Source: Acanthochlamys bracteata
Taxonomy: Eukaryota > Streptophyta > Magnoliopsida > Pandanales > Velloziaceae
Length of the DNA: 64,000 nucleotides
Direction: 5' to 3'
Assembly: GCA_019914995.1 (NCBI GenBank)
Contig: CM034127.1
Span: 4,464,001 to 4,528,000 of the forward strand
Shown here: piece by piece, positions 26,596-39,300 of the stretch
How the letters are laid out: every line of letters starts with the position of its first letter
Numbering within the stretch: position 1 is the first letter of the stretch
The notes under the pieces: generated by a model
Database searches by the model: none
The model's input: the letters and a program-made list of their open reading frames with translations, nothing else
What the model was told of the DNA's origin: nothing
Translations under genes and position numbers: made by a program

Positions 26596-26952
26596 ATGGT
26601 GAAGAAGATAACAATCACTGCTTCCTTGTTGGTTGTTTTCCTGCTTAATGCTGCAATTCTGATCAATGCAGCATTGACTCCACAAGAGCTCAACCCGGTG
26701 ATCCGAAGCCGCCGGCAATTGTCGCAACACCTCCCCAATGAATCGGACGCAAGGTTTGGAGTTCAGAAGGAAGTCACTGCAGCGCCGTCAGGAACAAACA
26801 ATGGCAACTGCATCACTCACGAGTTCTGTATGAAGAAAAAAATAGTTTGTTCTAAAGAGTGTAATAGCAGAATTCCGGTGAACGGAGACGTCGACCCCAA
26901 CCATTTTCCGGGACAGTGCAAGATCACTTGCAAGTTCCCACCTGCTAAGTGA
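26596..26952 (+). CDS. Small secreted cysteine-rich protein, unknown function
   Basis: A single-exon gene of 118 aa. Residues 1-26 form a clear signal peptide (KK followed by a long hydrophobic stretch ending ILINAALT). A polar middle section contains RSRR (residues 37-40), which could be a processing site for a subtilase-like protease. The C-terminal 48 residues hold six cysteines spaced C-x5-C-x6-C-x3-C-x18-C-x3-C. The last four form two C-x3-C pairs (CSKEC, CKITC), which recalls the alpha-hairpinin pattern but with a longer loop than usual. I do not recognise the family. Secretion, disulphide bonding and a peptide or defence-type role are inferences. A TATA box at 26508 and AATAAT/AATAAAAG motifs around 27057-27085 frame a plausible complete transcription unit. 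Confidence 0.7.
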   Translation: MVKKITITASLLVVFLLNAAILINAALTPQELNPVIRSRRQLSQHLPNESDARFGVQKEVTAAPSGTNNGNCITHEFCMKKKIVCSKECNSRIPVNGDVDPNHFPGQCKITCKFPPAK

Positions 26953-29575
26953 CCTAAGTCTCGATGATTCACGAAGGAAGCAAACTCATGCATGCAGTCC
27001 ACTGTTCTACTATTACTTTAGCTACTAGCCTACTATACTGTTTTTAGATTTCTGCAATAATAAACTTTTTGTAGGAGAATAAAAGTGAAATAAAATTTTG
27101 GGAACTTGCAATTATATTGGGCTTTAACCCACACACTTAGTAGGCTAAGGCCCAATTCATACAGTAAATAATCAGAAATTATTCTATGCCTTCTAGATAA
27201 GTGCTTATTTTCTCTCCTCTTTTGGCTTATAATTTCGTAAACATTATTTTATAGAATTCTAAAATTTTATCATCAAAAATTAAAAAATATGAATAATTAT
27301 ACTTTATAGAATTATTATATATATAATTTTGTTATTAATTTTTAAAAATAATTTATTTCTCATAAAAATTTAGCGAATTCTTTTTATCAAAAATATTTTA
27401 ATTTAAGCAATTTCGAAAGATCTCTCGATCCAATTTAAGGTGTGAACGTAAATTGATATTTTTTGTGGTCTCACACAGGTCACAGCCAACACGTTTGAAC
27501 AAAACACCGTAAATCTTAGGCTAACAATAAAAGAACAGTGATCACAGGTTCAAAGTTTGAAAGACAGTCTTCAATTATAAGTTTGAATTTAAATTGCACA
27601 TAAGAGTACTTATCACTAATTATTAAACTTTTATTTCAGTTTTTTATTTTTTTATAAACTTTTTACATTATCTAATTTTTTTAAAATTTTTTTTTAAAAT
27701 ACATATAATAGAATATCATAAATTTTTATATGTACAATATTTTTTTGATAAAAAATTAAATTACTTTTACATTTTTTTATTTTAAACACTTCCCAGCATC
27801 TTCTTATATGGTCACTCTTCTATTAAAGCAGGCACGCATTACGTATTAAACTTGCATATAGTTTGCCTTTTGTAACACACGGTTTGTCCCCCAAGCCGAC
27901 TCAACCCAGCGTCAATTGGACCATCTTATGGGCAAGAAATCCAGCTAATAAACCTCTTAAATTATGAAACTTTTGATCAAAAGAATTATAATTTTATATT
28001 GCTTGTCAATACTTTTGAAAAAAATATTTATAAAATTTAGACTTAGTTTATGTATTCTCAGCTAATTTTACAAAGAATCTTAAATTCGTTTTCTTGGGTA
28101 GATGTGAATAGTTTCGGAATATGTTTAATTCAAAGAAAACCAGAACGGGAAAAGCTTGACATGAAAAACAGTCTGAGAAGGTGTTTTATTATTAAACTAA
28201 CTACTGGTTAATTAAACCATTATTCTCTTCCACCGTTCAGCAAAATCCAAAGTTTTTATTCTCTCGTATAGGAACAAAAGAGTTTCTCCTTAAGAAACCA
28301 CAACCCCGATCAACTATTACCGAATAATAACCCTAAACTATCACCGATCAAAATGTATAATAGCTTGTTAGTATTTGTTTGATTTGCTATGTACAAAGTT
28401 GTAAGTTTTTTCGTACATACATTTGTTGTTTCGGTTACTGCAATTCGTCATTTTCGTCAGGGCTCTCAAATGGAGACGAAGGATCTCTTCGACCTCTTTC
28501 AACCTATTCGAGCAAACCTCTTTGAACCTCATGGAACCTCTTCGATCATGTTCGAACCTTTTTTAATTTATTCGAAAGTAACTAGAAGAGTTTCCTTCCT
28601 AGTGAATGATTAGTTGGGAGAAGCTGCGGTCTTCCGGTACGAAAACCGACAATGGGGACTGCTTTCGCTGGAGAAATGACGGACGGCAGCGGTGAAGAAC
28701 TTTATAGAGAGTGATTTCACAGAACTTTGAGGAAGAACTTTGAGCTGTGGTGGCTTGAGCGCAGATAAATGATACTGTTTCAAGTTTAATTTGATGAGCA
28801 TAGGAGTATAGACATACATTTATTTTTTTAAAAATAAAATGAAAAAATCAAGGGTATTTAGTTAAAAAATTTTCCATACAAATTAGTAGAACTTAATTTG
28901 AAGAACCGATTTTAAAATTATGTATACAGTGAGAAAAAAGTCATTTAATCCAAAATATCTAAATAAAAAGAAAAAGGCCATGTTCATGTAGGCGTGCAAT
29001 TGTAGAAGCAATAACTGCACTCCAACATCCACCAGCTTTTGCATTAATGAAAACCGACTTATTCACCATTAATACTCTCTCCTCTTGATAATGATCGATC
29101 TCTCAAGGAACCAGTAGTTCGTCTTCGTCCTCTTTATGCTCCAACATGAAATGAACATTTCCAGCCAGCTATATCCAATCCATGTTACTTCTGTTGAAGT
29201 TTCTCTTATTATTATTATGTCATGAAAAATTCATAAAGATATACCGTACTAGTATTAGGCCATCAGTTTAATTCTGTTGTTATAAGTTGAGGGTTTGGCA
29301 AGTAGTTGAAGGTTTAGAAGTTCATCTTTTTTACTTCTTTCTCTCTTCAAAGCAGTTTTGTCACACCATACTTCTCTCCAGATCCTGCTTTCAATCTTTT
29401 GCATGTAGTACTATTAATTAGTTGTTCAAAAGTTTTCACACACATCTCTCATTCTTTCCCAACTGATCAACTTCCATCTTCTCTTATAATTCCTAACCAA
29501 CACTAGCTTAAGCTTGCTGCCTTCTACTTCTTGTTTATAATATCTTTAAACTTTGTTGTTCTTTGTTCTACTGCG
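26953..29575. other. Intergenic between the cysteine-rich gene and the ABCG transporter
   Basis: Mostly AT-rich. A short degenerate repeat of ACCTCTTTCGA-like units lies at about 28478-28562. Two short open frames around it (28389-28613 plus, 28610-28819 minus) have no family resemblance. The pyrimidine-rich stretch at 29330-29540 is the likely promoter and leader of the transporter gene. Confidence 0.5.
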
Positions 29576-32500
29576 ATGCATGTAGGAGAAATGAAGAACG
29601 ACAACAACTGTACTTCTGCAGAACAAGTAATAGTGGAGATAGAATCGAACAAACCAACAGGAAACGGAATAGTTGTTGGTGGATTGAGTCCATTAAGTGA
29701 AACTATATGGAAAGAGAAGACCAACACGGAGTTCATAGGAGACGTTTCGGCTTGGCTTACATGGAAAGATCTGACGGTGACGGTGACTTTAGCTGCTGGA
29801 GAGACCCAGAAGGTTCTTGAAGGGCTTACCGGGTATGCGCAACCTGGGACGATAATGGCTCTCATGGGTCCTTCCGGTTCTGGAAAATCTACTTTGCTTG
29901 ATGCCTTAGCCGGTAGGCTTGCTACTAATGCTTTCCTCTCCGGTACCATTCTTCTAAACGGCCGCAAAGCCAAGCTTTCTTTCGGAACTGCTGTGAGTTT
30001 TCCTTGATTTCATGGATCTTGTCAGATCTTTGGCTTAACTCCATGTTCTGAGCTTAGAGATCATGTTTCTGATATTGAATTACTTCTCAATATTTTTCTC
30101 TTAGTTAGTTGTTTTCGGTTAAGTTGGCTATATATCTATTAACTTTACCAGCTATTTTTTTAAAAGCAAAGTTCATATTTAATCTTTAGTATGTGTAGAA
30201 AATCAGCGAATCTACCTAAAATTTTTCTAGTTTATCTGTTTTCAGTTCAATCTCAAGATCTTTTCTTTTAATTCACTTGAAGTTGTTCTTTTTCTTACTT
30301 GCGACGGATTGACATAAACAGTTCTTTTCAGGCATATGTGACCCAAGACGACAACTTGATTGGAACGTTAACGGTAAGGGAAACGATCATGTACTCTGCG
30401 CAGCTTCGGCTTCCTGATAAAATGCCAAGGGAGGAGAAGAGAGCTCTCGTTGAAGGTACTATTGTGGAAATGGGTCTTCAAGATTGCGCCGACACGGTGA
30501 TCGGAAACTGGCATTTGCGTGGCGTAAGTGGAGGAGAGAAGAGGAGAGTAAGCATTGCTCTTGAGATTCTTATGCGACCCAGATTGTTGTTTCTTGATGA
30601 ACCTACAAGTGGTCTTGATAGGTATGCCTTGCCCTTGACTTAAATCGTTTTCATCCGCTAGTGTCCTTATCTTTAGATTGTTTAGAAATGGAAGAAATTT
30701 GCTTAGAAAAGTTTTTGCATGTCCATTACTATGCTCTGTAATTGACACAGTTGTCTTCATCTTGTGACATAATACGACACTATAAATTAAAATGAAATGG
30801 TTTATTTGAATCTGCAAAGACCTTTTGAAGTTAGGCTTTGAAGTTTTATGTCGTAGTTATTAAATGAAATGTATGTTCCCTTGTGAGTTATGGCGACTTA
30901 AAACTCCTTACAGTTTTCTGTCTTCTGCTGATTATAAGCTTATTAAAGCATATATGCAAGTAGTTCCTTATCAAATTTACTGCAGACTTGGGTTTACATG
31001 TGTAATTTGATAATTATTGTCGCAAGTTGGATTTTCTTCATATTTGTTCTTGTTTCTTGAATTTGTAGTGCGTCGGCCTTCTTTGTAACACAAACACTGC
31101 GAGGTCTTTCAAGAGATGGACGGACGGTTATAGCTTCAATTCACCAACCAAGTAGTGAAGTTTTTGAGCTGTTTGATCAACTGTTTCTGCTTTCAGGAGG
31201 CAAAACTGTTTATTTTGGGAAAGCTTCAGAGGCCTATGAGGTTCCAAATTAAACCGTGCAACTTAATCTGCAATATTGTCCTATTCGACAATGTTGCTAT
31301 AATTCCTATATTGGTGCCGTTTACATTTGATGTCTGACATTTTCACTGAATTTGTAGTTCTTTGCACAAGCTGGCTTTCCTTGTCCGTCTCTGAGGAATC
31401 CATCAGATCATTTCCTGAGATGCGTCAACTCTGATTTCGATAAAGTAAAAGCTACACTCAAGGGGTCTATGAAAACAAGGGTATATTATAATGTTTGTTT
31501 GCCCAGTCAATTTTGTACTTATAATAAGAGAAGCAAATGTTGAGCCTTTGATTTTTTTTTGGTTTTGTTTTGATCATAGTTTGAAAGGAATGATGATCCT
31601 TTGGAGAAAATAACAACTGCGGAAGCTATCAGAAGATTGATCACTTATTATGGCCAGTCTCAACCATGTTATGCAGCGCGCCAGAAAGTTGATGAAATAT
31701 CACGAGTTGTAAGTAAAGAGTTGAAATCTATTTACACCAAAATTTGTTCAGTTATTAGGCCTGATGTAGTGCCTCTTTAAATTAAATACTTGATGCAGAA
31801 AGGAACAGTGTTGGATTCAGGCGGCAGTCAAGCTAGCTTCCTGATGCAGGCTTACACTCTGACCAAACGATCCTTCTTGAACATGTCCAGGGATTTTGGT
31901 TACTATTGGCTTAGGCTTCTTATCTACATTGTTCTGACTATCTGCATTGGGACAATCTATCTAAATGTCGGAACTGGATATACTTCAATTCTGGTATGTA
32001 ATATAATGATCGCATTACAATATTTTAGTTAATGTTTATACACAGGTTACCATTCTGCAATTTGATTCACACTGTCAAAGTTATACTTTTTGGTTGCTTC
32101 TTTGAGCAGATGATTATGGTAATATTCTTCTGTTTTTGGTCTGAAACAGGCTAGAGGTGCATGTGCTTCCTTTGTGTTTGGCTTTGTCACCTTCATGTCT
32201 ATTGGCGGGTTTCCTTCCTTTGTGGAAGACATGAAGGTTGGTTATTTTCAGCTTTCTTGTGTTTCAGTTCTTGATGCAAACGCATGCTTACTTATTACCT
32301 GCTAACATACCATATAATGTGTTTGCTTTTTGAATTCAGGTTTTCCAGAGGGAGAGGCTCAATGGGCACTATGGCGTGCTACCATTTGTTATTAGCAATA
32401 CACTTTCAGCCATGCCATTCTTGATCCTGATAACCTTCATCTCTGGAACTATATGCTACTTCATGGTTCACCTTCATCCAGGATTTACACATTACTTGTT

Positions 32501-33203
32501 CTTTGTATTAGCACTCTACGCCAGCGTTACTGTTGTTGAGAGCTTGATGATGGCCATTGCCAGTGTTGTGCCCAATTTCTTAATGGGAATTATAACAGGA
32601 GCCGGGATTCAGGTAACATATATAAATCACGCATCCCTTTTTTCAGTTTTACTGAGAAATTTTTTGAAAACATTACTATAGAGAAAAGGCTAATATACCA
32701 ACATAAACAACTACACAATACGGATGAAGTTACATTGAAATTATGGACAGGGAATTTTCATGTTGGTCTCTGGGTACTTCAGGCTGCCAAAGGACATACC
32801 GAAACCATTCTGGCGGTACCCTATGTCGTACATTAGCTTTCACTATTGGGCATTGCAGGTACAAGACAATCTAGCTACCCAACACTACCTTATTAACGAG
32901 CAAATTCTGAATGTTCAGCATATTGATATGATCCATAATTTCTTGAACATGCAGGGGCAATACCTGAATGACTTGACAGGTCTGACGTTCGACAACCAGT
33001 CACCTGATCTTCCAAAAATTCCTGGTGAATTTGTACTTGAGAATGTATTCCAGATCGATGTGAACAGATCAAAATGGATTGACCTTGCAGTTCTTTTCAG
33101 CATGATAATTATATACCGTATCTTTTTCTTCATTATGATCAAGATCAGTGAGGATGTCACCCCATGGATCAGAGGGTACATTGCTAGGAGAAGACTGCAT
33201 TAA
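29576..33203 (+). CDS. ABC transporter G family half-transporter, ABCG11/12/13/15 group
   Basis: Plasma-membrane half-size ABCG protein. Relatives in this clade export cutin and wax precursors. Exons: 29576-29992, 30332-30621, 31069-31240, 31358-31480, 31580-31708, 31799-31993, 32150-32236, 32340-32612, 32751-32858, 32955-33203; total 2043 bp, 680 aa, close to the usual 680-700. Nucleotide-binding domain first: Walker A GPSGSGKS (98-105), signature VSGGE (204-208), Walker B LLFLDEP (224-230), switch region SIHQPSS. The C-terminal ABC2 membrane domain (about residues 400-660) has six hydrophobic helices. The end, [14 protein letters not shown], is typical of ABCG12/15. Met at 29576 or 29591 are both possible starts; the 15 in-frame residues before them look like leader. 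Intron 3 has a weak donor (GAG|GTTCCA). Intron 9 is 96 nt without an in-frame stop, so retention would add 32 residues. Confidence 0.92.
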
Positions 33204-34170
33204 AAGAACAGGAGCCAGCATTCCTGCAGCAGTGTTAATCTTGTTGCTAGAACACCGTCGCTTAGAGGATACGTACAAGACCCAGAAACTGGCTCCAACA
33301 GATAAAAGGGAAAAAGAAAAAGCATGTAAGTTCTTTGGTACTTGAATTGATGCTTAAAAAATCTTTTAAAAAGCTCATGAAAATTGTGTTGGGCAAACCT
33401 GTATAACTTGGCAAGGCATGTGAATCATTGAGGACATATGAGTTGTCTGTTTTGGTAACCTATGATTAAATGCATACAAAGTTACACAAATTTCTGGAAT
33501 TGTTTTCCACCTCCTGATTTTCATATCTCGCATTCCCTATCTAGCTATCTGTTCCTTAATCGAAAGGCCACGATTTTCCTCGATTTTTTAGAAAGAAAAA
33601 TAACGTGTTTGCCCTCTACGTTCGCGATCACTTGACTGAATTCTAATCACTTGACGGGAGGCTGGATAAGAGGAGTGCGCGGGAGTGTCCATAGAGGGAG
33701 TGCCTATTTCCTCCGTCAAATAGAATTTATGACCACTTAACATGAAACATGCTCTTTGTATATCAAATGAAATGTAGCTTATGTATAGCTAGCTAGCCTT
33801 TACAGTGAAGCTAAAGAAATTTGAACGAGACCTTAAACAACACAATGGGAGGCAATATGGAATATTGATTTATTATAGTTGTACGTACAGAAGAGGGTCT
33901 ACTCATTAAGCACTAACTAGATGACAAAATGGGTAACGATATCGATTGATCGTTGGAAAACAGCAAGAATCAAGTTGATCGTGAGAGTGTTAATGCAGTG
34001 AAGCGCAAGTGATTGAAACATTTCAACCAAAAATTCTTCTCCAACCAAGAATAAAGTTCTCTTTTATCTCTATAATGATGTGTTCTTTGAACCGAAAGTC
34101 AGTTACTAAAAAATGAATTACTAAACAGTGAAGTATTAGAATAGTGATTTTTGGAAATAATTTTTTTAAA

Positions 34171-34290
34171 TTGTGACGAGTTAGGATTCTTTTCAAAATC
34201 AATTGGCAATGAGAAGAGTGAGCCAAAATCTTTATGAATATCATCTTAAGACCATGGATAAGCAATATAGAACTAAACCATTCTTTTAAC
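34171..34290. repeat. Dispersed repeat, copy 1
   Basis: About 120 bp starting TTGTGACGAGTTAGGATTC and ending CTAAACCATTCTTTTAAC, related to copy 2 at 34581-34702 in direct orientation. Read inverted it starts TGTTAAAAGAATGG, a common look for a plant LTR end. It may be part of an old LTR, but no internal domains are present. Confidence 0.6.
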
Positions 34291-34378
34291 ACTTGCCTTC
34301 CAGTAAAGCGTTTTTTTTTATATAAATTAAATTGATGTGAGCTACATGTCCTGTAATGAATTGAAAGAAGCGGGCGAT

Positions 34379-34498
34379 CTGCTCTAAAATAAAATAGGCT
34401 ACTTGCTCTAGAATGTAACAGACAATTATTTTTTGAATGAAACGGACTACCTGCCCTTAAATAAAACAGACTATTTTTGCTCTAGAATAAACCAGACC
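34379..34498. repeat. Degenerate minisatellite, about 24-30-bp unit
   Basis: About five diverged units resembling TGCTCTAGAATAAAACAGAC follow each other (TGCTCTAAAATAAAATAGGC, TGCTCTAGAATGTAACAGAC, TGCCCTTAAATAAAACAGAC, TGCTCTAGAATAAACCAGAC and a weaker unit). It lies between the two dispersed-repeat copies. Confidence 0.7.
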
Positions 34499-34580
34499 AT
34501 AGAGACTCTGAATAGATATAGATAATAAATTAAATTTAGCCTATATCTTGGGCCGATCCGGTCCAACCCTCTCTAATATT

Positions 34581-34702
34581 ATGTGATGAATTTAGAATTT
34601 TTTTAAAAATCAATTGACAATGAGAAAAGTGAGTCTAAATCTTTATGAGTATCATCTCAGGATCATTAAACAAACAATTTGGGACTAAATCATTCTTTTA
34701 AC
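34581..34702. repeat. Dispersed repeat, copy 2
   Basis: About 122 bp, from ATGTGATGAATTTAG to GACTAAATCATTCTTTTAACA, related to copy 1 over nearly the whole length (shared CAATGAGAA, CTTTATGA, CATTCTTTTAAC). Confidence 0.6.
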
Positions 34703-35137
34703 AAGAATGAAATAAACTAAAAGTGATTTTTTGTATTTTTTTATACAGCTAAAAATAAATTGAAAGTAATTTTTTAGTGAAACAAAAAATAGATTGTGCG
34801 GGTGAAATGAACACACCCATCGGCGGAGATGAAATGGTATGTACCAGCAACGCAGGCCTGGATGAATATGGTTGCGTGCCGTGTTGGTCCTTGACCTTAC
34901 TCTTCAAACATATGGATGGTGACCTCTACGACTGCAAGATGGTTTGGTACTTGCATAAATCCAATGCAAGAAGACATTGAGTAGGCAAACGAAAAAAAAA
35001 CGTTACCCGTTCCTCGAAGACGTATACTTGAAAATGTTCGCTACTTTGCTTAGCACAATGGCAGGAAAAAAAAATAGCCCGGTACTCCTAAATAATGTGA
35101 ATTTTATAAATATGCCGGTTTGAGGATGCAATAATCT

Positions 35138-35323
35138 ATTCGAAGTGCTTATTAAAAAAAAATTTCAAACAAAAAAATATTTTTAAATTTTTTTTAAAAT
35201 AAATTTTATTTCTAAAAAATAAAAAATAATAATATACAAATTTATATTTAAAAAAAATTAAAAAATTTATGAAAAAATACAATATAAAAAATTATATAAT
35301 AAAATAATAAGTACTTTCAAATA
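35138..35323. repeat. MITE-like inverted-repeat element
   Basis: The left end TTCGAAGTGCTTATT is matched inverted by the right end (TTGAAAGTACTTATT). The interior is nearly pure A/T. Same family as 60477-60678. Confidence 0.55.
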
Positions 35324-36096
35324 TGCACATATTTCACCTCTCTAATTTCTCTATCAAGCCAAACAGCAATTATGGAGAAAATGTTTCCTTCCTGTGGACT
35401 TTCTTTGGAACAAAATGCTTATCGAACAATTTTGTCAACAGTCAATCAAAGTATCAAACTATCGTCAATGAAAGGTAAATTGGAAAAATCCAAACAGTTT
35501 ATTTCGAATTTAAGAAAAATGAAGCCAACTTGGTTCTTTATTTGTTGGAGAGGAAAAATTATCGAATAATTCTCAAGGGAAAAGAGAAAGAAAATGCAAA
35601 CTTGCATCGGTTGGCATCATTTACGTACAGTGAATTCAAGAACAGCAATTTCAAATAAAATTCCAAACAAAAAGACATGCGAACTCTTTTCAATTGCTGG
35701 CTTTGCTTGGCTAAGACAGCTGAAGGTTTCGAGAGCAAATGTATTAAAGATCTACAAATAACGTCTCTGTTTCGCTTGGTAGATGAGCTGCTAAAAGCAT
35801 ATATATAGGTATTGTGCAGTGGCATAGATTGCTAAAAAAGCTCTATTCTAGGCGTCAAAGTGCATTTGTCCGACATCTCTAACTAGTATTTGACTAGCGC
35901 ATTTCAAAACGATGCTTTATTCTGCTAGCCATGTTATAGTAGAAGGTAAGTAAACTATACACAGGACAGGTAAACGTAGCTACTCAAAATCAGTTTGTCA
36001 AATGCTTTATCTTTTGGTAGTAAAATATCACTATTATAACTACGAGCAGGAGCAATCTCATGCGAAATTGGGACCCGATACTATGGGGTGTCTTAT

Positions 36097-36374
36097 TGTT
36101 GGCAGTATAGTTAGTTATTGAACAAGTCATAGTTGTCTTGGTAAATAATTTTTGCTGTTAGTGATTGTCCTATCTTTTAGGAGTTAGTGGGAGAGTGATT
36201 ATTAGTCAATAATTGTTTTGCACATTGAGTAGTGGCATTGATTTATGGATCTATTTGTTGGTTGTAATGTCTATATAAAGGCAACTTAGTTGATGAAAAG
36301 AATAGCAAAAAAAAATTCTTTTTTCTTCCTAAATTCAATCTGTCCTCATTGTTCTGCAATTATATTTTTTATCA
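36097..36374 (+). repeat. 5' LTR of the Ty1/copia fossil
   Basis: TG...CA ends. It contains a CTATATAAAGG TATA motif near 36271, the expected element promoter, and is followed directly by the primer-binding site. Confidence 0.93.
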
Positions 36375-39300
36375 GTGGTATCCGAGCATTGTGATCTTGA
36401 GACCTTTCTTTGAGTGAAACACATAGGCAGCCATAAGTCTTCCACGTACCTTTATGGCAAATGATTCTAGTTTTGTGCAAGCAGCCATCCCACACTTCGA
36501 TGGTCATTATGGGCATTGGAGCATGCTCATGGAAAAATTTTTACGGTCAAAAGAGTACTAGACAGTTATTGAATCTGGAATTCAAGAGCCGCCGGCAGGC
36601 GTAGTTGTAACAGATACACAGAGAACAGATTTTGAAGCTAGAAAGCTCAAAGATCTGAAAGCAAAAAATTATCTCTTTCAGGCTATTGATCGTCCCATCC
36701 TGGAAACTATTATTTGTAAAGATACTTCCAAGGATATCTGGGATTCAATGAAAAAAAAATATCAAGGCTCTTCTAGAGTAAAGCGTGCACTGCTTCAAGC
36801 CTTGAGAAGGGATTTTGAAGTTCTATAGATGAAGGATGGTGAATCTGTTATGAATTATTTTGGAAGAACTATGGAGATTGCAAATAAGATGCGATGCTAT
36901 GGCGAAACAATTAAAGATGTCACGATAGTAGAGAAAATTCTGCATTTTATGACGCGGGAGTTTAACTATATTATTTGCTCAATTGAAGAGTTAAAAAACA
37001 TAGATGTACTCTCTCTTGATGAATTGTAAAGCTCTTTGCTGGTCCATGAATAGAAGATGAACCGAAATTCAACAATAGAGGAACAAGCTTTGAAAGCTTC
37101 TACCAATACTCATTCCAACAATTCTAGAGGAAGAGGTAGAGGTCGAAATCATGACAAATCTAAAGTAGAGTGCTATAAATGTCATAAGTATGGTCATTAT
37201 GCATCTGAATGTTATACCAAGCTGCCTAATGATAAAGCAAAAGGGGAAAATTCAAACTTTGTAGAAGACAAGGAAGAAGCAGAAACTTTGTTAATGGTTA
37301 TTCAAAAAGGAAATACCAAATCAGACATTTGGTATGTGGATACAGGCTGCAGCAACCACATGAGTGGAAGTAAGTCTTCTTTTTCAAATCTAAATGAAGA
37401 TTTTCGTTCTACTGTTAGCTTTGGTGATTTTTCTACTGTGAAAGTAATGGGAAAAGGCGATATTAAGATAAAAACCAAGAGTGGTCTTGTGGAAACAATC
37501 TCTAATGTGTTGTATGTTCCTGACTTGAAGAACAATTTATTGAGTGCTGGTCAATTACAAGAAAAGGGATATGTTATCACAATTAAGACAGGTGCTTGTG
37601 AAATTTATGATCTTGTTAGAGGTGTTATTGCAATTATCCAAATGAGTTCTAACAGGTTGTTTCCGTTGAAGATTGAAAGCATTCACTCTTGTTTGATGGC
37701 TGAAATAGAGGATCTTTCTTGGTTGTGGCACTTCCGTTATTGTCACTTGAATTTTAGTGGATTAAAGACCCTCCAACAGAAAAATGGTGACAGGTCTTTC
37801 ACAAATTAACATTCCCTCTTAAATTTGTGAAGAATGTGTTGTTGGCAAACAACATCGTTCTCCGTTTCTCAAAGGAAAGTCATGGAGAGCAAATGATGTA
37901 TTGGAGTTAGTGCATTCATATATGTGGCCCAATAAACCCATCATCTAATAGAGGTAAAAAGATACTTAATCATTTTCATTGATGACTTTTCCAGAAAAAC
38001 GTGGGTTTATTTTTTACAGGAAAAATCAGAAGCTTTTACCATATTTAAAAACTTTAAAGCTATTGTAGAAAATGAAGCAGGCAAATCCATTAAGTCTCTT
38101 CGAACAGATCGTGGTGGCGAGTATTACTCAAAGGAGTTTGAAGATTTTTGTATGGAGCATGGGATTCGAAGAGAGCTCACAGCCGCATATACACCACAAC
38201 AAAATGGTATTTCGGAGAGGAAAAATAGAACTATTCTTAATATGGTGAGAAGCTTATTATCCAAAGAAAAAGTTCCAAAGACTTTTTGGCCGGAAGCAGT
38301 AAATTGAAGTGTTCATATTTTGAATAGAAGTCCAACTTTTGTTGTTCAAAATAAAACATCCCAAGAGGCATGGAGTGGAAGAAGACCAGCTGTAGATCAC
38401 TTCAGAATATTTGGATATATAGCCTATGTCCATGTCCCAGATGAGAAAAGAAAGAAACTTGATGATAAAGCTGAAAAATGTGTCTTTCTTGGTATAAGTG
38501 AATCATCCAAAGCATATAAATTATTCAATCCACTGACCAAAAAGATTGTGACTAGCAGGGATGTTGTTTTCAATGAAGAGAGCACTTGGAATTGGAATAA
38601 GCAGCAGCCTAACCAAATCATCTATGATGATAATACTGAACAGGAGCAAATTTCAGCACCATTTATGCTCGAACATTCATCAGATATAACAGCTACTGGA
38701 GCCTCACCGTCAGTTACTGAAGCCATTGAAGAAGAAGCTCAATCTGTTCACCGTGTTAGAAGAAGGCCTGCATGGTTGGAAGATTATGAGGTAACTGGAC
38801 TAAGCACTTTTAATTACTCAGTTTGCTTTATTTGCAGATTGTGATCCTACATCTTTTGAGAGTGCTGTCAAAGAAGAAAAATGGCGAAAAACAATGGATG
38901 ATGAAATCAATTCCATTGAAAGGAATGATACTTGGGAGCTATGTGATCTTCCCAAGGGGCACAAAACTATTGGTGTAAAATGGATTTTTAAAACAAAGCT
39001 GAATAGAAATAGGAATATTGATAAATACAAAGCACGATTGGTAGCCAAAGGATACAAGCAACAATATGGGATTGATTATACTGAAGTTTTTTCTCCAATT
39101 GCAAGACATGACACAATCAGGTTAGTGGTTACATTAGCGGCTCAGAATTTTTGGCCTATCTTCCAGTTAGATGTCAAATCAGCATTTTTGCATGGGTATC
39201 TGAAGGAACAGGTATTTATCGAGCAACCTCCTGGTTATATTAAGTTTGGAAATGAAAACAAAGTTTATAGATTGAAGAAAACCCTTTATGGATTAAAGCA

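Larger units (their letters stand above)
33204..36096. other. Intergenic between the ABCG gene and the Ty1/copia element
   Basis: It holds the ABCG 3'UTR, a pair of related direct repeats with a minisatellite between them (listed separately) and an inverted-repeat AT-rich element at 35138-35323. Short open frames at 34777-34980 and 35372-35569 have no recognisable homology. Confidence 0.5.

Noticed and set aside
28389-28613. Open frame with ACCTCTTTCGA-like repeats
   Set aside because: Composition follows the short degenerate repeat; no start context, splice signals or homology.
32859-32954. Reading exons 9 and 10 of the ABCG gene as one continuous exon
   Set aside because: Family proteins run from HYWALQ straight into GQY, and good GT-AG signals bracket the segment. 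Kept as an intron, with retention noted as a finding.
34777-34980. 67-codon open frame after the dispersed repeat
   Set aside because: No recognisable family, no promoter features, flanked by repeats.
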